Positions 22,025 to 28,493 of a stretch of 28,493 bases of DNA are shown piece after piece. Within the stretch, counting starts at the first letter, position 1. The number at the start of each line of letters is the position of its first letter. A program made the translations under genes and the position numbers. The notes below the pieces were generated by a model. That model worked only from the letters and a program-made list of their open reading frames with translations, did no database searches and was not told the DNA's origin. The DNA is taken from the NCBI GenBank assembly GCA_902491895.1, contig CABUJH010000021.1, positions 1 to 28,493 of the forward strand. Reading direction: 5' to 3'. The stretch comes from an uncultured Collinsella sp. (GTDB lineage Bacteria; Actinomycetota; Coriobacteriia; Coriobacteriales; Coriobacteriaceae).

Positions 22025-23272
22025 CTACCGTTCGTTAATATAGGTACGGTGCGGAAACTTCAATCCCGGGAACAGCTTGCTCGTAAGCTCGCAGAAATAG
22101 CCGTCCGTCATGCTCGCGATGTAATCCACCACCGCTTGATCCTTGTCGTCCTGCCAGGCATAGGTGCGATCGTAGTAGAAAAGCTGCCGCTCAATGCGAG
22201 AAATGTGGTGCTTAAAGATATACGAAGACTCGTCGCCTTCGTTTATATCCTGCAGGCAACGGTCGTAGAGCTTTTCGAAGGCCTCGCGCAGCTCCGCTTC
22301 GGAGTCGCCTTCAATGCCGCCCTTGCTATAGATCTTCTCGTAGTTCTCGCGCTTGGCTCGGCGGATCTCCTCAAACAGGTCCTCGCTCATCTCGATGCGT
22401 GGCTTACCATAGCTGTGCTCGACGATATCGATGGAGGCATGCGTAAGGATCCAGCTGTTGTATGCCCCGCCCAGGTCATCGTCAAAGGCGTCGGGTGACA
22501 GCAGACCCGCCGAAATGGCGTCTTGGCGATCGCGCCCCACGTAGGCAAGGATATCCGAGATGCGAACCACGCAGCCCTCGAGCGTCATGGGGCGCAGGTG
22601 CTCAATTGCGCTGTAACCTGTGGCAATGCAATCCTCAACCGTAAGGTCGAACTGGTCAAAGGAGCTCATGTCCGAAAGCTCAAACACACGCTGTTCGTAC
22701 TCACCGTTGTGACATAGCACGCCGTCGAGCGTCTGGAGCGACACGTTGCGGCCGTACAGCGCGTCGAGCACGCGGACCGACTGCACGTTATGGAAAAAAT
22801 AACGACCCGTGCGCTCGTGATAGATATCGTTGAGGAATCGCTCACCGGCATGGCCAAAGGGCGTGTGGCCCAAGTCGTGGCCTAAGCCAATCGCCTCGAT
22901 CAGATCGCAGTTGAGCCCCAGGGCACGTCCGATATCGCGCGCGATGCGCGAAACAAGCTGCACGTGCAGGCCGCGACGCGACAGGTCATCATTGCTACGA
23001 AAACTGAAAACCTGCGTTTTGCCGGCGTATCGGGCGTACGCGGGCAGATGGAGAATCTTTTCGGCATCGCGCATAAAGGCCGGACGCATGAGCGTGCCCA
23101 CATCTGCGGCTCGATCGAAGCGTCGAATGACCTGGTCGTCACCACATCGATAGGGATTAACGACACCTGAGCCGCGGTCGGCGGCGATACGCCCGACCAA
23201 CTCGGGCGACAACGCCGCGGGAATGCGATCCATACGCGCCTTAATGGCGGCTGTCTGTTGATTGGTTGCCAT
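22025..23272 (-). CDS. dgt: dGTP triphosphohydrolase (dGTPase-like)
   Basis: This HD-domain enzyme of 415 residues probably hydrolyses dNTPs to nucleoside and triphosphate, controlling nucleotide pools. The N-terminal pocket strand NPYRCGDDQVIRRFDRAADVGTLMRPAFMRDAEKILHLPAYARYAGKTQVF is characteristic. The HD metal motif is GLGHDLGHTPFGHAGE (His132-Asp133), and RISDILAYVGRDRQDAI carries the last Asp. The start ATG at 23272 follows AAGGAG. It lies 31 bases after the prepilin-peptidase-like gene. Which dNTPs are used cannot be read from sequence. Confidence 0.93.
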   Translation of the reverse strand: MATNQQTAAIKARMDRIPAALSPELVGRIAADRGSGVVNPYRCGDDQVIRRFDRAADVGTLMRPAFMRDAEKILHLPAYARYAGKTQVFSFRSNDDLSRRGLHVQLVSRIARDIGRALGLNCDLIEAIGLGHDLGHTPFGHAGERFLNDIYHERTGRYFFHNVQSVRVLDALYGRNVSLQTLDGVLCHNGEYEQRVFELSDMSSFDQFDLTVEDCIATGYSAIEHLRPMTLEGCVVRISDILAYVGRDRQDAISAGLLSPDAFDDDLGGAYNSWILTHASIDIVEHSYGKPRIEMSEDLFEEIRRAKRENYEKIYSKGGIEGDSEAELREAFEKLYDRCLQDINEGDESSYIFKHHISRIERQLFYYDRTYAWQDDKDQAVVDYIASMTDGYFCELTSKLFPGLKFPHRTYINER

Positions 23273-23303
23273 GGCATGCTCCTTAAAAAGGGCGCGCAAA
23301 CGG

Positions 23304-23726
23304 TTACAGCGTACTACCCACAACCTCGATTATGGCAAATATCGGCACCAAAAACGGCAGCAATGACAGGGAGCGCGATTTTGCGATGAGACAGGCGGCG
23401 GCAAGGGCCAGGAGCGCAGCCGCAAACGCGACGATACCACCCAAGGGATCGAAGGTACAAAGGGCAAAGAGCGCCTTGGCGTCCCCCAGACCAATGCCGG
23501 GAGCGTGGCGAACACGACGCCAGAGCGACTCAGTAAGCATAAGGGCAAGGTAGGCGATGGCAGCAAGACCGGCATGGTCAAGCGCCGTGTTAACGCCCTT
23601 GTCGAGCCAAACGCCTGCAAACGCCGCCACCGCACACGCGCCGGCAAGCTCATTGGGAAACCGCCGCTCACGGGCATCAATCCACGCGCCGGCAAAGATG
23701 CAAATCCAAAACGGGATATAGATCAT
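23304..23726 (-). CDS. Minimal A24 prepilin-type peptidase
   Basis: This 140-residue polytopic protein has about 5 hydrophobic segments. The two catalytic aspartates of A24 (GxGD) proteases are in place: Asp17 in WIDARERRFPNEL and Asp82 in GIGLGDAK. The N-terminal methylase domain of classical PilD/TadV-long forms is missing, so it resembles TadV/CpaA-type short peptidases that mature Flp or type IV prepilins. No pilin or assembly gene is in the window, and its partners must be elsewhere. The start ATG at 23726 has AAGGAGGTG upstream. Confidence 0.82.
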   Translation of the reverse strand: MIYIPFWICIFAGAWIDARERRFPNELAGACAVAAFAGVWLDKGVNTALDHAGLAAIAYLALMLTESLWRRVRHAPGIGLGDAKALFALCTFDPLGGIVAFAAALLALAAACLIAKSRSLSLLPFLVPIFAIIEVVGSTL

Positions 23727-23756
23727 CGAACACCTCCTTGGGCAGCAGCTCAAACG

Positions 23757-23799
23757 CAAAAACCACCACAAAGGTACTGTCCCTTTGTGGTGGTTTTGA
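23757..23799 (-). terminator. Terminator of the glycosyltransferase gene, with GGGAC loop
   Basis: A perfect 16-bp stem (23759-23774 with 23782-23797) encloses a 7-nt loop. On the minus strand it reads through CCACCACAAAGGGACAGTACC and ends in a run of T, 9 bases after the glycosyltransferase stop. It also contains the GGGAC/GTCCC motif seen in other intergenic palindromes here. Confidence 0.83.
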
Positions 23800-23805
23800 T
23801 CGTGG

Positions 23806-25101
23806 TTATTTGGCGCCTTGCATGACCTCGTCGAGGGTAACGCTTACAGCGTGCTGCGTCGGCACCCAGTCGACCTTCAGGAACAGCGCTGCCACCGTGA
23901 TGGGGATATAGCTGAACATAAAGATCGGGAAGGTAAACAGGTTTGTCACCAGACGCCACTTTTGCGCACAGTGAATGTGCTTGTACTCAAAGATGGTCGT
24001 AAGGAGCGCCAGGATAAAGAAGGTCTGGTACATCATCGCGAAGGTCATAATGAGCGAGGCGGCACAAGCCTGCATCTCGACCTCAGTGGCCAAGAAGCCG
24101 TGCGAAAGCCCGCCCACGATGAGGAACGTCGCATTGGCGAGCATCGAGATCAGCGACAGCAGCATGCCGGGCGCGATCGTCATAAACATGTCGTAGGCGG
24201 CAAAGCGATGATAGCGGAAGGTCGATTTGACCAGATGCTTACCATAGGTAAAGAAAACCTGGTAGAAGCCCTTGGTCCAACGCATACGCTGCTTCCAGGA
24301 AGCCTTAAACGTCACGGGCTGTTCGTCAAAGAACTCCGCCGGCGCATAGCCAATGCGAATGCCGTGAATGGCGCAGAACGTGGTGAACTGAATATCCTCG
24401 GTCAGCGTGTGGAACTGCCAACCGTGCATGCCCTCGATAACACTGGCAGAAATGAGATAGCCCGAACCCGATACAGCGCAGGAAGTCTTGCAGATATTAC
24501 GCGCATTGTTAAGGAAGCGCGCCTCGCGCAGATACCACGTGGCGTTAGCCGCAGAGATCCACGAGCTGCCGAAGTTCTTAGAGTTGCGGTAACTGGTGAC
24601 CACATGAAAGCCCTGGTCAAAAGCATCGTTCATCTTGGATACGTAATCACGGGAAATGACGTTATCGGCATCGAAGATAAAGTAGCCTTCAAACGTATCG
24701 GGATACTCGTTAAGGATGCGGTCGAAGCCAAAGTCCATGACCCAACTCTTGCCCTTGCGGGCAAGGTCATTGCGCTCATAAACGATGGCGCCCGCCTCGC
24801 GCGCGAGCTGCGCCGTATTATCGGTGCAGGCATCGGCGACCACGAAGACCTCGATGAGCTCGGACGGATAATCCTGATCCTTGATGGAGCGAACGAGGTT
24901 AGCGATCACGGCCTCCTCGTTATGCGCCGCAATAAAGAAGGCATAACGATGCAGCTTTTTGGCCTTAGGGGGCGCGACCTCGCCACGAAGAGCGCCGATG
25001 ACAAAGAAGACCACCTGGTACAGAAAGCAGACCGTGAGCAGCGTGACGACAATCTGATTGAAGATCACGATGGGTGTGTTGGTTTGTAAAAAGGCGAGCA
25101 T
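23806..25101 (-). CDS. Membrane-bound family 2 glycosyltransferase
   Basis: This 431-residue inner-membrane enzyme probably polymerises or transfers sugars for an exopolysaccharide or wall glycan. N-terminal membrane segments lie at about 8-38. The GT-A domain shows FFIAAHNEEAVI, VFVVADACTDNT, the DxD-type FIFDADN, the acceptor-site TEDIQF and the processive-type QRMRW at about 265. C-terminal membrane segments follow. This is cellulose-synthase/hyaluronan-synthase-like architecture (GT2). The product is unknown. The start is ATG at 25101 with GGGAG upstream; a TTG five codons earlier is the alternative. It has its own promoter and terminator and stands alone. Confidence 0.9.
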   Translation of the reverse strand: MLAFLQTNTPIVIFNQIVVTLLTVCFLYQVVFFVIGALRGEVAPPKAKKLHRYAFFIAAHNEEAVIANLVRSIKDQDYPSELIEVFVVADACTDNTAQLAREAGAIVYERNDLARKGKSWVMDFGFDRILNEYPDTFEGYFIFDADNVISRDYVSKMNDAFDQGFHVVTSYRNSKNFGSSWISAANATWYLREARFLNNARNICKTSCAVSGSGYLISASVIEGMHGWQFHTLTEDIQFTTFCAIHGIRIGYAPAEFFDEQPVTFKASWKQRMRWTKGFYQVFFTYGKHLVKSTFRYHRFAAYDMFMTIAPGMLLSLISMLANATFLIVGGLSHGFLATEVEMQACAASLIMTFAMMYQTFFILALLTTIFEYKHIHCAQKWRLVTNLFTFPIFMFSYIPITVAALFLKVDWVPTQHAVSVTLDEVMQGAK

Positions 25102-25136
25102 GCAGGCTCCCAGCAACGCGTTACGTAAACAATCGT

Positions 25137-25165
25137 ATATCTTACCGCAGGCTTACCGAGTTCAA
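25137..25165 (-). promoter_or_regulatory. Candidate promoter of the glycosyltransferase gene
   Basis: On the minus strand TTGAAC (25160-25165) and AGATAT (25137-25142) are 17 bp apart. The -10 is imperfect; TAAGAT at 15 bp is an alternative. It lies in the short gap after the RluD-type gene. Confidence 0.45.
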
Positions 25166-25183
25166 GAAACCACCTAATACTGG

Positions 25184-26197
25184 CTAGGCTTCGAGCAGAC
25201 CGAGCTGCGGGACAATTTCGTCACCGGCGGCAGTGCGGCCGAGCGAACGCGGGGCCAGGTCATCCAGAACCGCGGCAAGGTCCCACGGCAGCTCATCACG
25301 GCACTCAATGCGCTCTCCCGTCACGGGATGGTCGAACGCCACACGCCAGGAATGAAGGAACTGCCTGGTCAGACCCTGATCGGCGCGCGCGTCGCACTTG
25401 CCGTAGAGCGGATCGCCCACGCAGGCGTGGTTGATATGGCGCATGTGCACGCGAATCTGATGCGTGCGGCCCGTAAACAAGTGGCACTCGACGAGCGTAT
25501 AGCCGTCGTCAAAACGCGTGGAATCAAAGCGCTCGAGCACCTTAAAAGTCGTGATGGCCTGGCGCGCAAAGGGGTCATCGGAAACCGCCATCTTCACGCG
25601 GTCGCGCGTCGATCGGGCAATACCAGTGTTGACAGTGCCCTCATCCATGGCGATGTGCCCGTGAACGAGCGTGATATAGCGACGGTCGAGCGTGCGCGTG
25701 CGGATGAGATTTTGAAGCGCGCGCTGGGTGTCGTCGTCTTTTGCCGCGAGCATAAGGCCCGAGGTATCGCGATCCAGGCGATGCACGATGCCGGGGCGGT
25801 CCTCACCCTGCACGGTACCAAGATGATCGATGCCGCAGTGGTAGACCAGAGCGTTCGCAAGGGTGCCGCTCTCGTGGCCGTGGGCGGGATGGCACACCAG
25901 GCCGCGCTGCTTGGAGAGCACGATGAGGTAGTCGTCCTCGTAGCGGATATCGAGGGGAATGGCCTCGGGAATCACGTCGGTCGGATCGTGCGGCTCGGGC
26001 AAGTCGACCGAGATGCGGTCGCCGGCGCGCACAGCATACTTTTTTGACAGGCAGGTCTCGCCGTTGACGGCAACGGCGCCTCCCTCGATCAGATGCGCGC
26101 AGGCAGAGCGTGTGGGACAGCCATCGTTGGCGCCCAGATAGGCGTCAAGACGCTGACCAGCGGAATCGTCGGCAACAAGAATATGGATGTCGGCCAT
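25184..26197 (-). CDS. RluA/RluD family pseudouridine synthase
   Basis: This enzyme isomerises uridine to pseudouridine in 23S rRNA or tRNA. There are 337 residues: an N-terminal S4 domain (about 10-75) with QRLDAYLG and KKYAVRAGDRISV, and the catalytic domain with the Asp motif GIVHRLDRDTSGLMLAAK and FTGRTHQIRVHM later. The start ATG at 26197 overlaps the lspA stop by one base (TAATG). The lspA-rluD pairing is a very common Gram-positive arrangement. RluD itself is the most likely identity, but paralogues cannot be separated by eye. Confidence 0.93.
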   Translation of the reverse strand: MADIHILVADDSAGQRLDAYLGANDGCPTRSACAHLIEGGAVAVNGETCLSKKYAVRAGDRISVDLPEPHDPTDVIPEAIPLDIRYEDDYLIVLSKQRGLVCHPAHGHESGTLANALVYHCGIDHLGTVQGEDRPGIVHRLDRDTSGLMLAAKDDDTQRALQNLIRTRTLDRRYITLVHGHIAMDEGTVNTGIARSTRDRVKMAVSDDPFARQAITTFKVLERFDSTRFDDGYTLVECHLFTGRTHQIRVHMRHINHACVGDPLYGKCDARADQGLTRQFLHSWRVAFDHPVTGERIECRDELPWDLAAVLDDLAPRSLGRTAAGDEIVPQLGLLEA

Positions 26198-26796
26198 TAG
26201 CGCTCATTCCTTTCGCGAATCTTGCGGGCACGCTCCCCACGCTGCTTGGCTTTGCGTTTGGCGCGAGCCTCATCACGAGCGTTGAGTTCGGCGGTCGCAT
26301 CGACCTCGCGAGCGGCGGGGCTCAAGAACATGTAACCGATGAGCGCCAGCACGACGCCGACCGTAATGCCGATATCGGCTACATTAAAAACGGGGAAGTC
26401 GATGAAGGTGGTGGCAATAAAATCGGTCACGAAGCCCATGGTCAGGCGATCGATAGCGTTGCCGACGGCGCCGCCCGCAACCATGGCCATGCCCACAACC
26501 TCAAGATGGGCGAGCTGGGGTGCACGAACGAGGTACACGGCAATAGCGATAATGACTGCCAACGCCAGCACGGCAAACGCGATGCCATGCCCCTCGCCCA
26601 TGCTAAAGGCGGCTCCGATATTGCGAACAAACAGAAAATCGATCACGCCGGGGATAACGGTCACATGCAGAGCATCGCCCACGGCACGAACCGCAAGCTT
26701 GGTCAGCTGGTCAACAAGCAACACAACGAGCGCCACCCCACCAGCAACACCCAACCGCCAACGCAAAGGCGGCGTCATATCCGCACCACGACCCAA
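26197..26796 (-). CDS. lspA: Lipoprotein signal peptidase, probable TTG start
   Basis: LspA removes the signal peptide of prolipoproteins in the membrane. It has 199 residues with four hydrophobic segments. The two catalytic aspartates are in VAGGAVGNAIDRL and FPVFNVADIGIT. The C-terminal 40 residues are an added Arg/Lys/Ala/Glu-rich cytoplasmic tail, beyond the usual 150-170 residues. I prefer TTG at 26796, because AGGGG lies six bases upstream; ATG at 26778 has only a weak ribosome site. It is translationally coupled to the RluD-type gene. Confidence 0.92.
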   Translation of the reverse strand: MGRGADMTPPLRWRLGVAGGVALVVLLVDQLTKLAVRAVGDALHVTVIPGVIDFLFVRNIGAAFSMGEGHGIAFAVLALAVIIAIAVYLVRAPQLAHLEVVGMAMVAGGAVGNAIDRLTMGFVTDFIATTFIDFPVFNVADIGITVGVVLALIGYMFLSPAAREVDATAELNARDEARAKRKAKQRGERARKIRERNER

Positions 26797-26908
26797 AGAA
26801 ATCCCCTACCCTCAAGAACATCGAATTACGTTTAACGCAAAGAACCATCTTATATTGCCATATGCTGAACGCACGACATATACACCAACGCAAGCGAAAT
26901 AACCAGCT

Positions 26909-26947
26909 AAAAACGAAAGCGGCATCCCGAAAAACAGAATGCCGCTT
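26909..26947 (-). terminator. Terminator downstream of ileS
   Basis: A 9-bp perfect stem (26917-26925 with 26939-26947) and a 13-nt loop are followed on the minus strand by TCGTTTTT. It lies about 250 bases beyond the ileS stop and about 110 before lspA, so the ileS transcript would include the repeats at 26962-27197. Confidence 0.72.
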
Positions 26948-26961
26948 GAATATGACACAGG

Positions 26962-27017
26962 TAGTCGTTGGGGACGTTCTTGTTTGACTAGTCGTTTAAG
27001 AACGTCCCCAACGACTA
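26962..27017. repeat. Perfect 20-bp inverted repeat with GGGAC core
   Basis: Arms at 26962-26981 and 26998-27017 are perfectly complementary, with the heart GTTGGGGACGTTC/GAACGTCCCCAAC. The 16-nt loop contains the palindrome GACTAGTC (26986-26993). No T-run follows. Its GGGAC/GTCCC core matches the palindrome at 185-255 and the stem at 23759-23797, suggesting a REP-like family. Confidence 0.75.
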
Positions 27018-27027
27018 GGTCCATAGA

Positions 27028-27177
27028 AACGCCGCATTACCGTCGCCAACAGCGAAAACGTCCCTAAGCGAGCAAGGTGACGTGAAAGAGGAGGGAAGCG
27101 TACTTTGGTACGCGACCGACGATTGAACGTCAGATTGCCGCTTAGGGGCGTTTGCAGCGTCGGTAGGTTACGGCGTT
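27028..27177. repeat. Large structured palindrome between lspA and ileS
   Basis: Nested complementary blocks run inward: AACGCCG/CGGCGTT (27028-27034 with 27171-27177), a 15-bp block with one G-U pair (27056-27070 with 27139-27153), TGACGT/ACGTCA (27078-27083 with 27127-27132) and GCGTAC-TTTG-GTACGC (27098-27113). I see no protein-coding sense in it. As RNA it would fold into one long branched hairpin. Confidence 0.6.
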
Positions 27178-27197
27178 CTACGAACGCCGTAACCTAC
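27163..27197 (-). repeat. 16-bp hairpin spanning the ileS stop codon
   Basis: A perfect 16-bp stem (27163-27178 with 27182-27197) with the 3-nt loop TAC includes the TAG stop of ileS (27194-27196). It shares its left arm with the larger palindrome at 27028-27177, so two mutually exclusive folds are possible. No T-run follows, so it is a structural rather than a clear termination element. Confidence 0.6.
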
Positions 27198-28493
27198 AGC
27201 GCATCAGCGCAGCGCTTACAGATATGCGCGTGGCCGTTGTACTCGCCGACGGTGGTGCGATAGTTCCAGCAACGGTCGCAGCACTCGCCCTCGGCAGCCT
27301 CAATGGCAACGGAGAGCTCCTCGCCCTGGGTCAGCTCAACATCGGAGACGATGTAGAACTCGGCCAGGTCGACGGCCTTGTCGCCGGTCAGCAGCGCATA
27401 CATCTCGGCGGGAACGACCGCCTTGACGCGGACCTGTTGGCTCTTGGTGAAGGTGCCGGCAGAACGGGCATCCTCAAGGGCCTTGGTCACGGCGCTACGG
27501 AGCTCGAGCGAAGCCTCGAGCACGCCCTCGAACTCATTGGCCTCGTCGACCGTGATGGGCGACTTGTACCAATCGAGCAGCGCGGCGTACTTCTGATGAT
27601 CGACGCAGCCGGCGGGCGCATAGGCCATGGCCTCGTCGACCGTGTAGGACAGGATCGGCTGCAGATCGCGCATGAGCATCGAGAAGAGCTCGGCGAGCAC
27701 GGTCTGAGCGCTGCGGCGCTCGAGCGAGCCGGGCTTTTCGCAGTACAGACGGTCCTTCAGGGCGTCGAGGTACACGTTGGAAAGCTCGGTAACAACAAAG
27801 TCGTAGAGCGCACGGTAGGCGCGCGGGAACTCGTAGCTGGCGTAGGCATCGTCGACCTCGGCCTGGACCTGGGTCAGGCGAGCAACCATGAGCTTGTCGA
27901 GCGGCAGCAGGTCGGCAAAGGCGACGCCGTCGGTCTCGGGCTCAAACTGACCCTCGAGCTCGGAGAGCAGGAAGCGCAGCGTGTTGCGGAAACGACGGTA
28001 GGCATCGGACGTACGAGCAAGGATCTCGTGGTCGATGGACACGTCGGAGCTGGTATCGACCGAGGCGACCCACAGGCGGATGATATCGGCGCCCATCTCG
28101 TCGCAGACCTTGTTGGGGTCGATGACGTTGCCGAGCGACTTGGACATCTTTCGGCCCTGGCCGTCGAGGGTGAAGCCCTGCGAGACGACTGCCTTGTACG
28201 GAGCGTGGCCGTTGGCACCCACCGAGGTGAGCAGCGAGCTCTGGAACCAACCGCGGTGCTGGTCGGAGCCCTCGAGATACACATCCGCCGGATACTCCAG
28301 CTCGGGGCGGTACTCGCAGACAGCCTTCCAGGAGACGCCGGAGTCCCACCACACGTCGAGGATGTCCTTATCGGCCTTGAGATGATGGCCGCCGCACTTG
28401 GGGCAGACGCAGGCCTCGCCCAGGTAGCTCTCGGGAGCGTCGGTGAACCAGGCGTCGGAGCCCTTCTCGTGGAAGAGCTTGATGACGGCGTCG
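27194..28493 (-). CDS. ileS: Isoleucine--tRNA ligase, C-terminal part
   Basis: This class I synthetase charges tRNA-Ile. Only the last 433 codons or so are in the window; the frame runs open off the right edge. Visible parts are DVWWDSGVSW, the KMSKS loop as GRKMSKSLGN, the anticodon-binding domain with FRNTLRFLLSEL, and a C-terminal zinc ribbon CCDRCWNYRTTVG plus HICKRCADAL. The C-terminal zinc site is the bacterial form sensitive to mupirocin in many species. The order ileS-lspA-rluD is classical for bacteria. The stop codon lies in a perfect hairpin. Confidence 0.96.
   Translation of the reverse strand, partial: DAVIKLFHEKGSDAWFTDAPESYLGEACVCPKCGGHHLKADKDILDVWWDSGVSWKAVCEYRPELEYPADVYLEGSDQHRGWFQSSLLTSVGANGHAPYKAVVSQGFTLDGQGRKMSKSLGNVIDPNKVCDEMGADIIRLWVASVDTSSDVSIDHEILARTSDAYRRFRNTLRFLLSELEGQFEPETDGVAFADLLPLDKLMVARLTQVQAEVDDAYASYEFPRAYRALYDFVVTELSNVYLDALKDRLYCEKPGSLERRSAQTVLAELFSMLMRDLQPILSYTVDEAMAYAPAGCVDHQKYAALLDWYKSPITVDEANEFEGVLEASLELRSAVTKALEDARSAGTFTKSQQVRVKAVVPAEMYALLTGDKAVDLAEFYIVSDVELTQGEELSVAIEAAEGECCDRCWNYRTTVGEYNGHAHICKRCADAL

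Noticed and set aside
20846..22498. 550-codon plus-strand open frame opposite rarA and dgt
   Set aside because: It crosses two well-supported minus-strand genes and their gap, shows no domain, and fits a shadow frame.
26797..27193. Hidden small gene or CRISPR array between lspA and ileS
   Set aside because: There are no regularly spaced direct repeats and no frame with a ribosome site; palindromes and the ileS terminator explain most of the gap.

Overview
The window is about 28.5 kb of GC-rich, gene-dense bacterial DNA. Gene content and order, short ATGA-type overlaps, AGGAGG ribosome sites and occasional TTG/GTG starts suggest an actinobacterium of the Coriobacteriia, most likely Collinsella or a close relative. 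This is inference from protein style and synteny, not a database match. Nearly all genes are on the minus strand; only an RpiR-type regulator and one small membrane protein are on the plus strand.

Layout from left to right. (1) 1-3.7 kb: a fructose-type PTS permease (IIB-IIC-IIA) divergent from a MurR/RpiR regulator, with a TGAAAG-N3-CTTTCA palindrome between them. (2) 3.5-3.73 kb: a nested inverted-repeat block with a strong bidirectional terminator. (3) 3.7-8.8 kb: a minus-strand housekeeping series efp - asp23 - nusB - xseB - tlyA - nadK - recN. (4) 9-14.2 kb: ruvX - mltG - yqeG - aroK - aroB-like - pepQ, continuing from alaS (14.3-16.9 kb) and broken by terminators after the aroB-like gene and after pepQ. 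(5) 17.1-17.35 kb: a plus-strand AT-richer small membrane protein, tail to tail with the next unit. (6) 17.36-23.7 kb: prepilin-type peptidase - dgt - rarA - DUF948 protein - degenerate RsbW-like protein - SigB/SigF-type sigma factor - AI-2E/PerM family membrane protein. (7) 23.8-25.1 kb: a membrane glycosyltransferase with its own promoter and terminator. (8) 25.2-26.8 kb: lspA - rluD-type pseudouridine synthase. (9) 26.8-28.5 kb: a complex intergenic region, then the C-terminal part of ileS, which runs off the right edge.

The genes mainly serve translation (alaS, ileS, efp, tlyA, RluD-type), DNA repair and nucleotide pools (recN, rarA, xseB, dgt, ruvX), envelope synthesis (mltG, lspA, glycosyltransferase), NADP supply and a stress-sigma module.

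I see no CRISPR array, prophage, transposase, tRNA or rRNA. The least ordinary signals are: intergenic palindromes, several sharing a GGGAC/GTCCC core; an AroB-like protein lacking canonical active-site residues; an RsbW-like protein lacking a recognisable ATP site beside its sigma factor; and an isolated small membrane protein. None of these amounts to a clearly new system. The palindrome family and the degenerate proteins are the best leads.
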